A DNA stretch of 64,000 bases from Mesorhizobium sp. dw_380 (GCF_018588885.1 NZ_JAFFIW010000032.1:1-64000), one strand, 5' to 3'. Numbered from the stretch's first letter, positions 53,838-61,443 are shown. Numbers and translations are program-made. The notes: a model not told the origin generated them from the letters alone.

Positions 53838-54622
53838 GTGCGCCGCCCGGCCAACGATCGCGACGTGGGCGACAGCCGCAAGGTCTCCGTTGGTTTGGTC
53901 AGGTCAAGCCGAGCTGCCTGCCAAAAAGCCAGCCAATCTGGCGAGACGGCAAAGGTGGCTTCATGGCGGGCATGCGCCTCGGCATCCTCGAAGCCGGTGA
54001 CGGAAATGAAGACATTTTCACTCGCCCGCACCGGCAGGCGTGGAAAGCTGTTTTCGGCGTGCTCCGTGACAAAAGCGGCGAGCAGGCGGGCGCCGGTTGC
54101 CTTCATCATTGGCGCCGCCTCGGCCTCGAAGCGATTGGCGAACTCGGTCTCCGCTCCCGGCCGCAAATGATGAATCCGGATGACTACAATGCCAGCCATC
54201 GACCTGTTTCGAATCGGCTTTTCGCCGATAGCCAAGGCGGCCCGTTCCATGCCCGAGAGGTTGAAGCCGGCGCCTGACCATGCCGGCTTCAGCAGCAACA
54301 CATCGTCGGAATCGATCATCGTCGCATTGGCCGCGTCACGGTGCGCCGCCCAGATCGGGCCGTCGTAGAACGTGGCCAGAGCATCCTTGCGTGCGTCCAT
54401 ACCGTCGAAGCCGCGCAGCCAGACGAACATGTCCGGACGGTCAAGATCGCGGAACTGGCCGATGATGGTCATCCCGGCCTCTTCCTGGCCTTCGATCAGC
54501 CTGCCGTCGAAGAGGTCGATGAGTTTCTCGCGCTTGCCTGATTTCAAAGTGTACTGCCGCAATTCGACGACAGGCGAGGCGAGCGCAACGGGGGCTGCTG
54601 AGGCATTCAGGGGCAGGTTCAT
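53834..54622 (-). CDS. NIPSNAP family protein
   Basis: 262 residues with two ferredoxin-like NIPSNAP repeats: VVELRQYTLKSGKREKLIDL near residues 18-40, and IHHLRPGAETEFANRFEAEA in the second half (about 150-170). NIPSNAP proteins form dimeric beta-sandwich folds of unknown activity; bacterial members often sit with a TetR repressor, as here. The start ATG at 54622 is 14 bases from the first of two 22-base dyads. The stop overlaps a palindromic terminator. No signal peptide. Confidence 0.83.
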   Translation of the reverse strand: MNLPLNASAAPVALASPVVELRQYTLKSGKREKLIDLFDGRLIEGQEEAGMTIIGQFRDLDRPDMFVWLRGFDGMDARKDALATFYDGPIWAAHRDAANATMIDSDDVLLLKPAWSGAGFNLSGMERAALAIGEKPIRNRSMAGIVVIRIHHLRPGAETEFANRFEAEAAPMMKATGARLLAAFVTEHAENSFPRLPVRASENVFISVTGFEDAEAHARHEATFAVSPDWLAFWQAARLDLTKPTETLRLSPTSRSLAGRRT

Positions 54623-54636
54623 CCGTCAATCCTAGG

Positions 54637-54683
54637 AAACAGGGTGATCGTCCTGTTTATAAAACAGACCGGTTGTCCTGTTT
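54637..54683. promoter_or_regulatory. two 22-base dyads AAACAG-N10-CTGTTT, TetR operator
   Basis: Identical dyads at 54637-54658 and 54662-54683, 25 bases start to start. The inner half-sites also make CTGTTT-ATA-AAACAG (54653-54667). They lie between the NIPSNAP start and the divergent TetR gene. Confidence 0.7.
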
Positions 54684-54706
54684 TGTCAATATGCTATCTT
54701 CTTCTT

Positions 54707-54865
54707 CCTTCTCCCCTTGAGGGAGAAGGAAGATTGGCGCGCAGCGCCAAGACGGTTGAGGGTGTCGGACGGAACACCGTCTATGCCAAGCTGGCTATGG
54801 CAAGCTGGAGCACCCCTCATTCGCCTTCACTTCGTTCAGGCGCCTTCTCCCACAAGGGGAGAAGG
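54707..54865. repeat. composite dispersed repeat in front of the TetR gene
   Basis: Contains CCTTCTCCC...GGGAGAAGG at 54707-54729, TTGGCGC-GCA-GCGCCAA at 54734-54750 and a second CCTTCTCCC...GGGAGAAGG at 54843-54865. The right end supplies the GGGGAGA that serves as ribosome binding site for the TetR gene. Confidence 0.65.
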
Positions 54866-54876
54866 GGAGATTCGCG

Positions 54877-55551
54877 ATGGCACGGCATGCCCAAAAACGC
54901 ATCAACGACCCCGAAGGCATGCGCAGGAAAGTGCTCGATGTCGCCGAGGAAACGTTTCAGGCGCGCGGCTATCATGCTTCCAGCCTCGGCGACCTGATGG
55001 CGGCGGCCGGCGTCAGCGGCGGCGCTCTGCATCACCATTTCCCGACCAAGAAGGCGCTGGCCCTGGCCGTGATCGAGGAGCGCGTGGCGGCTGCGGTCGA
55101 CGAGACATGGATCGTGCCGGTCAAGGCGGCGGCTTCGGCCCGCGAAGGGGTGCGGGCTGTCTTCGAGGCGGTGACGGCGGAACTGGAGCAGCAGGGTTTC
55201 GTGCGCGGCTGCCCGCTCAACAATCTGGCGCACGAGCTGTCGCTCGCCGATCCCGATTTCCGCGCCGCCCTTGCCGGCATCTTTACGGCATGGCGCAAGG
55301 CGATCGCCGGCAAGATCGAGGCCGACCAGCAGGCGGGCAGGGAGCGAGACACCGATCCCCAGCGCTTTGCGGCGCTCGTGATCGCCACCTATTCCGGCGC
55401 CATGTCGATGGCCAAGACGGCGCAGGACGCCGGTCCGCTGCGCGATTGCCTTGCCGCGTTGGAGTGGGGCGCTTCCCAAGCCGCATCATCCCAGGGCGAG
55501 CCGGGGGCGAGGCGGCGTCGCAGGGTGCTGCGACGGTACGGCACCTTGTGA
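54877..55551 (+). CDS. TetR family transcriptional regulator
   Basis: 224 residues from the ATG at 54877, with GGGGAGA provided by the end of a palindromic repeat. Helix-turn-helix at about 16-62 (VLDVAEETFQARGYHASSLGD...GALHHHF), then a TetR_C-type domain with CPLNNLAHELS, a segment typical of AcrR/YxaF-like repressors. Two 22-base dyads lie near the divergent NIPSNAP gene, about 200 bases away, so this repressor is the best candidate to bind them. The Arg-rich C-terminus (GARRRRRVLRRYG) is unusual. Confidence 0.88.
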   Translation: MARHAQKRINDPEGMRRKVLDVAEETFQARGYHASSLGDLMAAAGVSGGALHHHFPTKKALALAVIEERVAAAVDETWIVPVKAAASAREGVRAVFEAVTAELEQQGFVRGCPLNNLAHELSLADPDFRAALAGIFTAWRKAIAGKIEADQQAGRERDTDPQRFAALVIATYSGAMSMAKTAQDAGPLRDCLAALEWGASQAASSQGEPGARRRRRVLRRYGTL

Positions 55552-55553
55552 GG

Positions 55554-56147
55554 CTACTCGGCCAGCGGCTTGACCGTCTCGTAGCCGTTGACCGATTCCG
55601 CGCTGGTGCCTTCATCATAGCGCCGGGCGAGAGCGGCCTGCAGATCGGGTGCATAGAGCGCGGTGAATGCGTCCAGCGTCTCGCCGCTCCCGTTCTTGAA
55701 GGTCTCCTTGACGGCCAGCACATTGTATTTGCAGTCGCCAAGGCTGAAGGTCTCCTTGCCCTTGACCACCAGGGTCAGCGTCTGGGTGGCCTTCGGCTGC
55801 TTGCCCGGCGACAGCTCGACGAACTCGATCGTGCTCTTGGCCCCCATCTGCAGCGGAAACAGCTTTCGCAGATCCGAAAACGGGATCATGGCCAGCCGGC
55901 CGGTGTCGCTGTCGCGAAAAACCTCGATCAGGCCGGCAAACAGGAACTGCTTCTGCGGTGATTGCGACTCGTAGGTGTTGGCGACGGCGATCATCCCGCC
56001 GGCCGCGGGCCGAAACTCGCTCTGGATGCCGGGCCTCGCCAGAACGAACCCGTTTTTGGCCGATTTCGCATCGACGCAGGGGCCACCGTGCGCGGCGCCG
56101 GCGGTGAGCAGGATCGTCAAGATCGTGCCGGCAAATACAGTCTTCAT
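55554..56147 (-). CDS. secreted protein of unknown function (197 aa)
   Basis: 197 residues from the ATG at 56147 with AAGGGGG upstream. Signal peptide MKTVFAGTILTILLTAGAAHG, then a domain with Cys24 (GPCVDAKS), a conserved LARPGIQSEFRPAAGG and Cys136 (LGDCKYNVLAV), consistent with a disulfide-bonded periplasmic domain. I do not recognise the family. It is convergent with the TetR gene, three bases apart, and 147 bases from the divergent phosphoesterase gene, without a shared motif that I could see. Confidence 0.75.
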   Translation of the reverse strand: MKTVFAGTILTILLTAGAAHGGPCVDAKSAKNGFVLARPGIQSEFRPAAGGMIAVANTYESQSPQKQFLFAGLIEVFRDSDTGRLAMIPFSDLRKLFPLQMGAKSTIEFVELSPGKQPKATQTLTLVVKGKETFSLGDCKYNVLAVKETFKNGSGETLDAFTALYAPDLQAALARRYDEGTSAESVNGYETVKPLAE

Positions 56148-56294
56148 GGCATTCCCCCTTGCAACCAGTCTCGATCCGGACGCCCATGAAAATGGCAGAC
56201 GCCCGTCGCGATGTCGATCATCGGGCCGCTCTTCGCGCAACAACGTCGCGGGCTGAACTTTACGGCCGGCCGCTCTCCATGCTGAAATTCCCGC

Positions 56295-57428
56295 ATGATG
56301 AATCGCCACGCCTCTGCATTGCTTTCACGGCGCAGCTTTCTGGTGCAGGCCGCCGGTCTCGCCACGGCTGGTGCGCTTTCACGTCCGGCGTTCGGCCAGA
56401 CGGGCGAACGCATCCAGCCCATCGACGCCACATTCCTGTTCATCGCCGATGTCCATGCCTGCCGCATGGCAAGCGGCTTGAGCCCCAATTGCCAGCAGGA
56501 GGGCAAGACTGACGCTGCACTGCTGCGCAACGTTGCGGCGCTGAACGCCATCAATGACAAGCACTGGCCGGCCGAGATCAACGGCGTCGCCACCGGCCTG
56601 CGTTCGGCTGGCAGCCGGATCGGCATGCCGCTCGGCCTCGTCGTCGGCGGCGACATCACCGACGATGGCGGCGGCCAGATCACCCAGCCGAGCGAGGGCA
56701 CGCAACTGCTGCAATTCAGCCAGCGCTACAGCCAAGGCGTTGGCTCCGACCGTGTCCACATGCCGGTCTATGTCGGCCTCGGCAATCACGATCTCGACCA
56801 GAACGGTCCGCCGCACCATGTCGACTGGTACCGGCGCGAAATGCGCGACTATGTCGAGGTCAACCACCGCGCCGGCGTGTTCTTCAAGCCGCCGGTGCCG
56901 GCCACCAGCTTCGATGTCGAGACCGACTGCTATTCCTGGGATTGGGGCGGCCTGCATCTCGTCCAGACGCATCGTTTCGCCGGCGACACCGGCCATGGCG
57001 CCGACAGCAGCCTGCCATGGCTGAAGCAGGATCTGGCGACCTACGCGGCGGACGGGCGTCCTGTCATCCTGTTCCAGCACTATGGCTGGGACACATTTTC
57101 GACGGAGCGGTGGGACGCCGCCAGGAGAACCTACGACGACAACGGCGCCGGCGCGCCGCACTGGTGGGGCGAAGCCGACAGGCAGGCGCTGCTGGCGGCG
57201 CTGAAAGGCTATAATGTCGTCGGCATCTTCCACGGCCACCAGCACGCCACACCGCTGGTCTATCGCCGCGACGGGCTCGACCTGTTCAAGCCGAAGGCTG
57301 CCTATATGGGCGGGTTCGCCGTCGCCAGGGTGACCAGCGACGGCATGGATGTGGTGCTGGGCGAGGCGAGGGATGACCATGGCGAGGTCACCTTCACCAA
57401 CGCTTTCAGCAAGGGCTGGAGCACGTGA
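56295..57428 (+). CDS. Tat-exported metallophosphoesterase
   Basis: 377 residues. Twin-arginine signal with SRRSFL at 11-16 followed by a short hydrophobic stretch, so the enzyme is folded before export. Calcineurin-like motifs in order: FIADVHACR, GGDITDDGGG, GLGNHDLD and late FHGHQHAT, giving a two-metal centre. The family includes acid phosphatases and phosphodiesterases; the substrate is unknown. The protein ends FTNAFSKGWST, after which an unrelated sequence continues in frame (GST remnant). Confidence 0.87.
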   Translation: MMNRHASALLSRRSFLVQAAGLATAGALSRPAFGQTGERIQPIDATFLFIADVHACRMASGLSPNCQQEGKTDAALLRNVAALNAINDKHWPAEINGVATGLRSAGSRIGMPLGLVVGGDITDDGGGQITQPSEGTQLLQFSQRYSQGVGSDRVHMPVYVGLGNHDLDQNGPPHHVDWYRREMRDYVEVNHRAGVFFKPPVPATSFDVETDCYSWDWGGLHLVQTHRFAGDTGHGADSSLPWLKQDLATYAADGRPVILFQHYGWDTFSTERWDAARRTYDDNGAGAPHWWGEADRQALLAALKGYNVVGIFHGHQHATPLVYRRDGLDLFKPKAAYMGGFAVARVTSDGMDVVLGEARDDHGEVTFTNAFSKGWST

Positions 57429-57563
57429 GAGGCGGCCTTCGACACCTATGGCGGCGAGCTGGCGCCCGATACCTCCGCCTATGTCGACGCCGTGCTGGCG
57501 ATGCCGGCGATGCGGCAATGGTATGCCGAAGCCGCCTGGCCAGAGCCCGGCCCTGACGAATAG
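57429..57563 (+). pseudogene. C-terminal remnant of a glutathione S-transferase
   Basis: Directly after the phosphoesterase stop, in the same frame, 44 codons read EAAFDTYGGELAPDTSAYVD then AVLAMPAMRQWYAEA and end at TAG 57561-57563. This matches the C-terminal helix region typical of GSTs (P-x-M-x-x-W-Y), but nothing of the N-terminal thioredoxin domain is found nearby. I read it as debris from a deletion whose left end fell at the phosphoesterase gene. Confidence 0.65.
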
Positions 57564-57641
57564 GCCTGTCTGTGAAGCGCCTTCCAGAAGGATCGGGACG
57601 ACCTAAGTACGTTGGGGCAGGCGCCTTTTGGAGATGTTGCA

Positions 57642-58394
57642 ATGTCTGTTTCTTCCGCACTTGCCGGACGGGTTGCTCTCGTCACCGGCGCCTCTTCGGG
57701 CATTGGTGAGGCGACGGCCGCGGCGTTGGCCGTTGCCGGGGCAAGGGTGGCGATCGCCGCCCGCCGCGCCGATCGGCTCGAAGCGCTGGCCGCGCGCATC
57801 GAGAGGGCCGGCGGAACGGCGTTGCGCATCGAGGCCGACGTCACCCGCAACGACGATGTCGCCGCCATGGTCGGGAAGGTGGTGGCCGAATGGGGCCGCC
57901 TCGACATCCTCGTCAACAATGCGGGTGTGATGCTGCTGTCCCCGGCCGCCGAGGCAACGCTCGATGATTGGCGCCATATGGTGGAACTCAACCTTTTGGC
58001 GCTGATGGGCGTCACCAAGGCGGCGCTGCCGCATCTCAAGGCCGCCAGGGGTCATGTCGTCAATGTCTCGTCGGTCGCCGGCCGCGTCGCCAATCCCGGC
58101 GCCAGCGGTTACGCGGCGACGAAGTTTGGTGTCGTGGGCTTTTCGGAATCGCTGCGGCGCGAGGTCTATGCCGACAAGGTCCGCGTCACCGTGATCGAGC
58201 CTGGCCTGGTGCGCACCGAGCTTGGCGACCACATCACCAACGCCGCCTCGAAGGCGGGGCTGGACCAGCGCCTCGCCACGATGGAGGCGCTGACCGCCGA
58301 GGATGTCGCCGCCGCCATCGTCTACGCGGTCAGTCAGCCGGCGCGCGTCAACGTCAACGAGATCGTCATCAGGCCGACCGATCAGGAGCGCTAG
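57642..58394 (+). CDS. short-chain dehydrogenase/reductase
   Basis: 250 residues from the ATG at 57642 (GGAGA upstream). Cofactor motif TGASSGIG at 15-22, NNAG in the central sheet, and the catalytic Ser, Tyr and Lys in NVSSVAGRV and SGYAATKFG. Classical SDR, likely NADP-linked because of the basic ARRADR stretch after the second strand. Substrate unknown. The following SRPBCC-YCII gene starts 54 bases downstream and could be cotranscribed. Confidence 0.9.
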   Translation: MSVSSALAGRVALVTGASSGIGEATAAALAVAGARVAIAARRADRLEALAARIERAGGTALRIEADVTRNDDVAAMVGKVVAEWGRLDILVNNAGVMLLSPAAEATLDDWRHMVELNLLALMGVTKAALPHLKAARGHVVNVSSVAGRVANPGASGYAATKFGVVGFSESLRREVYADKVRVTVIEPGLVRTELGDHITNAASKAGLDQRLATMEALTAEDVAAAIVYAVSQPARVNVNEIVIRPTDQER

Positions 58395-58448
58395 CTACAG
58401 TTCGCAGGCAAGCCTTGGCGATCTGAAATCCTACCTGGAGAACGGGTG

Positions 58449-59228
58449 ATGGCCAGCCACGACAGACCTCGCGCTATCGCCGATGTATCGGCGGGCATGA
58501 TTCTCGCCACCGTGACGATTGCGGCTCCGCCCGAGCGGGTGTTTCGCGCATTGACGGCGGATGACCAGATACCGCTCTGGTGGAGATCGGACGAGCTTTA
58601 CCGGACGACGAGACATAGAGCCGACGTGCGGCCAGGCGGCGCATGGCGATCGGAAGGTATAGGCGCCGATGGCCAGGAATTTCATGTCCAGGGCGAATAT
58701 CTCAAGGTCGAGCCACCGCACCTCCTGGTCATGACATGGAAGGCGCCATGGGACGACGACAACGTCACCATCGTCACCTATACGCTCGAAGAAGTCGATG
58801 CCGGAACGCGGCTGATCTTGCGGCACGAGGGTTTCGCCGCTCGCGAAGGCGCCTGCCGCGATCACGGCCTCGGCTGGGAACGCGTGCTCGATTGGCTGGC
58901 CACCTTTCTCGCTGATGAGGCCGGCGGCAAGCCTCAGGGCGTGTTCCACTGCCGGCTGATCCCGCCACGGCCCGACTTTGCCTTCACCCTGACCGATGCG
59001 GAAAAGGCGCTGATGAAACAGCATTCGGATTATTTGCGCGGCAAGCTGGGCGAGGGAGGTGTCATCCTGTTCGGGCCGGTCGCCGATCCTGCCGGCCCCT
59101 GGGGACTCGGCATCGTGCGCGCCGACGATGAGGCCGCTGTGCGGGAACTGACCGAGGCGGACCCGGCGGTTCGTTCAGGGTTGGGCTTTCGCTATGAAAT
59201 CCTGCCGATGATGACCGTCGTGATGTGA
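58449..59228 (+). CDS. SRPBCC (AHSA1-type) and YCII domain fusion protein
   Basis: 259 residues from the ATG at 58449 with CTGGAGA upstream. Residues about 15-155 are an AHSA1-like START-superfamily domain (TIAAPPERVFRALTADDQ, VRPGGAWRSEG, RLILRHEGF); residues about 165-259 are a YCII domain (CRLIPPRPDFAFTLTDAE...LMKQHSDYLR...VILFGPVADP) with the conserved His. The two domains are usually separate proteins. Hydrophobic-ligand binding joined to an unknown catalytic domain is suggested, but no reaction is known. A terminator follows. Confidence 0.82.
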   Translation: MASHDRPRAIADVSAGMILATVTIAAPPERVFRALTADDQIPLWWRSDELYRTTRHRADVRPGGAWRSEGIGADGQEFHVQGEYLKVEPPHLLVMTWKAPWDDDNVTIVTYTLEEVDAGTRLILRHEGFAAREGACRDHGLGWERVLDWLATFLADEAGGKPQGVFHCRLIPPRPDFAFTLTDAEKALMKQHSDYLRGKLGEGGVILFGPVADPAGPWGLGIVRADDEAAVRELTEADPAVRSGLGFRYEILPMMTVVM

Positions 59229-59243
59229 GGTGCCAAAAAGAAA

Positions 59244-59277
59244 ACGCCCCTCGCACTTTTTATCGTGCGGGGGGCGT
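59244..59277 (+). terminator. terminator after the SRPBCC-YCII gene
   Basis: ACGCCCCTCGCAC and GTGCGGGGGGCGT pair with one mismatch around a TTTTTATC loop; a short T-containing tail follows. Confidence 0.75.
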
Positions 59278-59449
59278 CTTGGCCGTTAGCAGTTCCTTTG
59301 ATTGCTCTCGTGAACCGCTGACGCCAACCATGTAATGCGCGTCTTCCAAAATGGTTCCCGTCATATCGAAATTTTCCGGAGGTCGCATGGCCGGAACGCT
59401 TCGGTTCGCGCGAGCGCCAAGGTCGAATCAACCAGAATCAAACCAAGAA

Positions 59450-59478
59450 TTGACAAGGCGACATTTGGAGTTTAGAAG
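59450..59478 (+). promoter_or_regulatory. sigma-70-type promoter of the cold shock gene
   Basis: TTGACA at 59450-59455, a 17-base spacer, TAGAAG at 59473-59478. A consensus -35 box and a fair -10 box at correct spacing. Confidence 0.6.
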
Positions 59479-59624
59479 ACCTGTGTCGATATTTGTTTGA
59501 CTGACTTTTGTTATCCGCGCTTCCGAGCGCGCCTTTGACGAACTTCCCACATCAAAAATCGGGACAAACGACGTTGTGCATCCGCATGACGGCGAACGAA
59601 TATTTGCCATGGAAAGGGTTCGTC

Positions 59625-59834
59625 ATGAGCACCGGCACAGTTAAATGGTTCAACGCCACCAAGGGTTTTGGTTTTATTCAGCCTGACGACGGCTCCGCCG
59701 ACGTTTTCGTCCACATCTCGGCCGTGGAACGCGCCGGCATGCGCGACATCGTCGAGGGCCAGAAGCTCGGCTACGAGATGGTCCGCGACAACAAGTCGGG
59801 CAAGATGTCCGCCGATCAGTTGAAGGCGGCCTGA
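59625..59834 (+). CDS. cold shock protein, CspA family
   Basis: 69 residues from the ATG at 59625 with GGAAAGGG. RNA-binding motifs KGFGFI at 13-18 and VFVHIS at 27-32 are intact, so it binds single-stranded nucleic acid as an RNA chaperone. The start used by the family ([10 protein letters not shown]) fixes the initiation codon; upstream in-frame ATGs are in the leader. Followed by a set of hairpins and a terminator at 59905-60017. Confidence 0.93.
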   Translation: MSTGTVKWFNATKGFGFIQPDDGSADVFVHISAVERAGMRDIVEGQKLGYEMVRDNKSGKMSADQLKAA

Positions 59835-60179
59835 AGAAGGAATTCAGCTGTCCCGGTGACCACGGATGTACTGGCACCGGTGAATGGCGAATTCGGGCGT
59901 ATGGCCGCGGAAACCTGAGTTTCCACGGCACATCATGCGCATGGAAGGAGTGTTTCCTGCGCATCCAACTGGATGCGCGGCGCTCCCAGGGAAGGTCAGG
60001 CGGTGCCTGGCCTTTTTCATTTTACGCTTGTTGCCGCCGAAAATGCGCTGCGCATCGGGCTGAACGTGCTAAGGGACGCCCCAGCAATTTGAATCCGCTG
60101 CCGTATGGCTTTGTGCGTGGTCCTGACCGAAGACCCGGTCTCGCCCTATCGGCACCAGGCTCCTGACAGGAGAAAGATT
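59835..60179. other. gap between the cold shock gene and the 75-aa gene
   Basis: After the structured element and its terminator, 60018-60179 contains no clear promoter box and no gene; an ATG at 60105 opens the frame of the next protein but lacks a ribosome binding site. Confidence 0.4.
59905..60017 (+). ncRNA. structured RNA downstream of the cold shock gene, candidate sRNA or 3' element
   Basis: Hairpin CCG.GGAAAC-CTGA-GTTTCC.CGG at 59905-59928; ATGCGCA at 59935-59941 can pair with TGCGCAT at 59958-59964; the latter overlaps GCGCATCCA-AC-TGGATGCGC at 59959-59978, so these two stems exclude each other. Then AAGGTCAGGC-GGT-GCCTGGCCTT plus TTT at 59992-60017 makes an intrinsic terminator. 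The set could be a processed 3' UTR or a separate small RNA; no promoter for it was identified. Confidence 0.45.
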
Positions 60180-60407
60180 TTGACCGCCCATTCGAAGACA
60201 GCCGTCGATCCGGCCGTGTCGCTGTTCAGCAAGACCCAAACCCAGTCGATGTCGCTCAACCGCATCATTTCCGAGCGCGATGCCGTCAGCCAGGCGCGGG
60301 AAGCCAAGACCGCACGCTTGCGCGAACTGCGCCTGGAGAAGGAGGCTGACGAGATGGCAGAGGCCGCCACGCGCGCGGCGCTGCCGAAACGAGCCGGAAA
60401 ACGCTGA
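60180..60407 (+). CDS. small hypothetical protein (75 aa)
   Basis: 75 residues from a TTG at 60180 preceded by AGGAGAAAG; an ATG at 60105 would add 25 unconvincing residues. Basic, helical protein with a charged segment (AKTARLRELRLEKEADEMAE) that could form a coiled coil. No family recognised. The stop overlaps the next ATG by one base, so it is the first gene of a four-gene unit of small unknown proteins plus a YkgJ-type protein. Confidence 0.65.
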   Translation: MTAHSKTAVDPAVSLFSKTQTQSMSLNRIISERDAVSQAREAKTARLRELRLEKEADEMAEAATRAALPKRAGKR

Positions 60408-60814
60408 TGGCCACCAAGCGCGTGCCGCCAACGCCGATCGCGGCCGATGCGACCATCGCCGACATGGTCGCAACCCTCGACAAGCCGGTCGAATATGTCC
60501 GGCGCGTGCTGGAAAAGCTCGAACGCTGCAAGCGCGCCCATGGCGATGCCCAGGTGCGCGTCGGGGTGCGCGGTCGTGCCGAGTGCCCGAACTACCTGAT
60601 CGAATATGTCCGCGAAGACGCCAAGACCCATGAGCGGGTGACCTATCAGGACGCCGCCTACAGCGGCAGCACGCACCGCGAACTGGCGCCGCACCACATT
60701 GCGGAGACGAGGAACTGGTCGCCCGAGGAAATGAACATCACGGCGGTTTCGGCGCTGATCGGCCGCCTGCGCAATCCGCGCGCACCATCATCGCGTTTCG
60801 CCGACGAGGACTGA
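60407..60814 (+). CDS. hypothetical protein (135 aa)
   Basis: 135 residues with no signal peptide. The N-terminal third is helical (IADMVATLDKPVEYVRRVLE), the middle contains RVGVRGRAECPNYLIEYV and the rest is charged with a possible His cluster (ELAPHHIAETRNWSPEE). I do not recognise it. Coupled by overlap to the upstream gene and followed by a tiny Lys-rich gene with a one-base gap. Confidence 0.68.
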   Translation: MATKRVPPTPIAADATIADMVATLDKPVEYVRRVLEKLERCKRAHGDAQVRVGVRGRAECPNYLIEYVREDAKTHERVTYQDAAYSGSTHRELAPHHIAETRNWSPEEMNITAVSALIGRLRNPRAPSSRFADED

Positions 60815-60815
60815 C

Positions 60816-60974
60816 ATGGCCATAAAATTCTCCGCCAAGGACCAGCCGGCAGCGCCGGTTGCCGCCGCAAAGCCGGCCAAGCCCGTCGCCGCGCCGAAAA
60901 CCGCCGAGGCAGCGACCGATCTGTTCAAGTCGCCGGTGGATGCGCCGAAGGGCAAGACAGCCAAGAAGAAGTAG
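60816..60974 (+). CDS. very small Ala/Pro/Lys-rich protein (52 aa)
   Basis: 52 codons starting MAIKFSAKDQPAAP and ending KGKTAKKK. Composition (Ala, Pro, Lys) recalls histone H1-like or nucleic acid-binding tails; a predicted structured domain is absent. It starts one base after the upstream stop and ends four bases before the YkgJ gene, which supports translation as part of the same unit. No recognised family. Confidence 0.55.
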   Translation: MAIKFSAKDQPAAPVAAAKPAKPVAAPKTAEAATDLFKSPVDAPKGKTAKKK

Positions 60975-60978
60975 CGCC

Positions 60979-61443
60979 TTGCCGCACGACGCCGATCGCA
61001 ATCCTGCCGCGCCGGGGCTGCTCGTCCTGGCAGCCAGCCTGCCGTCGTCACGACGCGACAACACTTCCCCTTTCGATTGCCAGAGTTGCGGCGCGTGCTG
61101 TTCCTATTCGGCCGAGTGGCCGCGCTTTTCCACGGAAGACGATGCGCAACTCGACCGCATCCCGGAAAAATACGTGGCGGCCGATCTGTCGGGCATGCGC
61201 TGTGAGGGCGTGCGCTGTTCGGCCCTTACAGGCGAAGTCGGCAAGTCGACCGCTTGCGGCATCTATGACCTGCGCCCGGATGTCTGCCGCGCCTGCATGC
61301 CTGGCGACGAAGAGTGCCTGATGGCGCGCCGGGAACACGGATTGCCGACGGAACTGCCGATCTCCCCCCAGATGGGGAAGATGGCCGGCAGGCCAGAGGG
61401 CCCGCCAGCCCATCGGCCTATGTCCAAGCAAACACGAGAATAG
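60979..61443 (+). CDS. YkgJ family cysteine-cluster protein
   Basis: 154 residues from a TTG at 60979. Cys34, Cys37, Cys40 and Cys41 in FDCQSCGACC, then later cysteines in RCEGVRCSAL, ACGIYDLRPDVCRACMPGD, form the YkgJ/UPF0153 pattern thought to bind zinc or an Fe-S cluster. The last about 30 residues (LPISPQMGKMAGRPEG onward) are encoded by an intergenic-type repeat, so the native C-terminus probably lay earlier and the present stop was acquired from the repeat. Last gene of the unit. Confidence 0.78.
   Translation: MPHDADRNPAAPGLLVLAASLPSSRRDNTSPFDCQSCGACCSYSAEWPRFSTEDDAQLDRIPEKYVAADLSGMRCEGVRCSALTGEVGKSTACGIYDLRPDVCRACMPGDEECLMARREHGLPTELPISPQMGKMAGRPEGPPAHRPMSKQTRE

Larger units (their letters stand above)
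59229..59624. other. intergenic stretch with terminator and cold-shock leader
   Basis: The first 50 bases hold the upstream terminator; the rest is AT-richer and contains the promoter described at 59450-59478. From there about 140 untranslated bases precede the cold-shock ATG, in keeping with the long leaders of csp mRNAs. No other gene is seen. Confidence 0.5.

Noticed and set aside
59941-60030. Small gene starting GTG after AAGGAG within the structured RNA
   Set aside because: It would lie across the hairpins and the terminator, and its translation has no recognisable feature.
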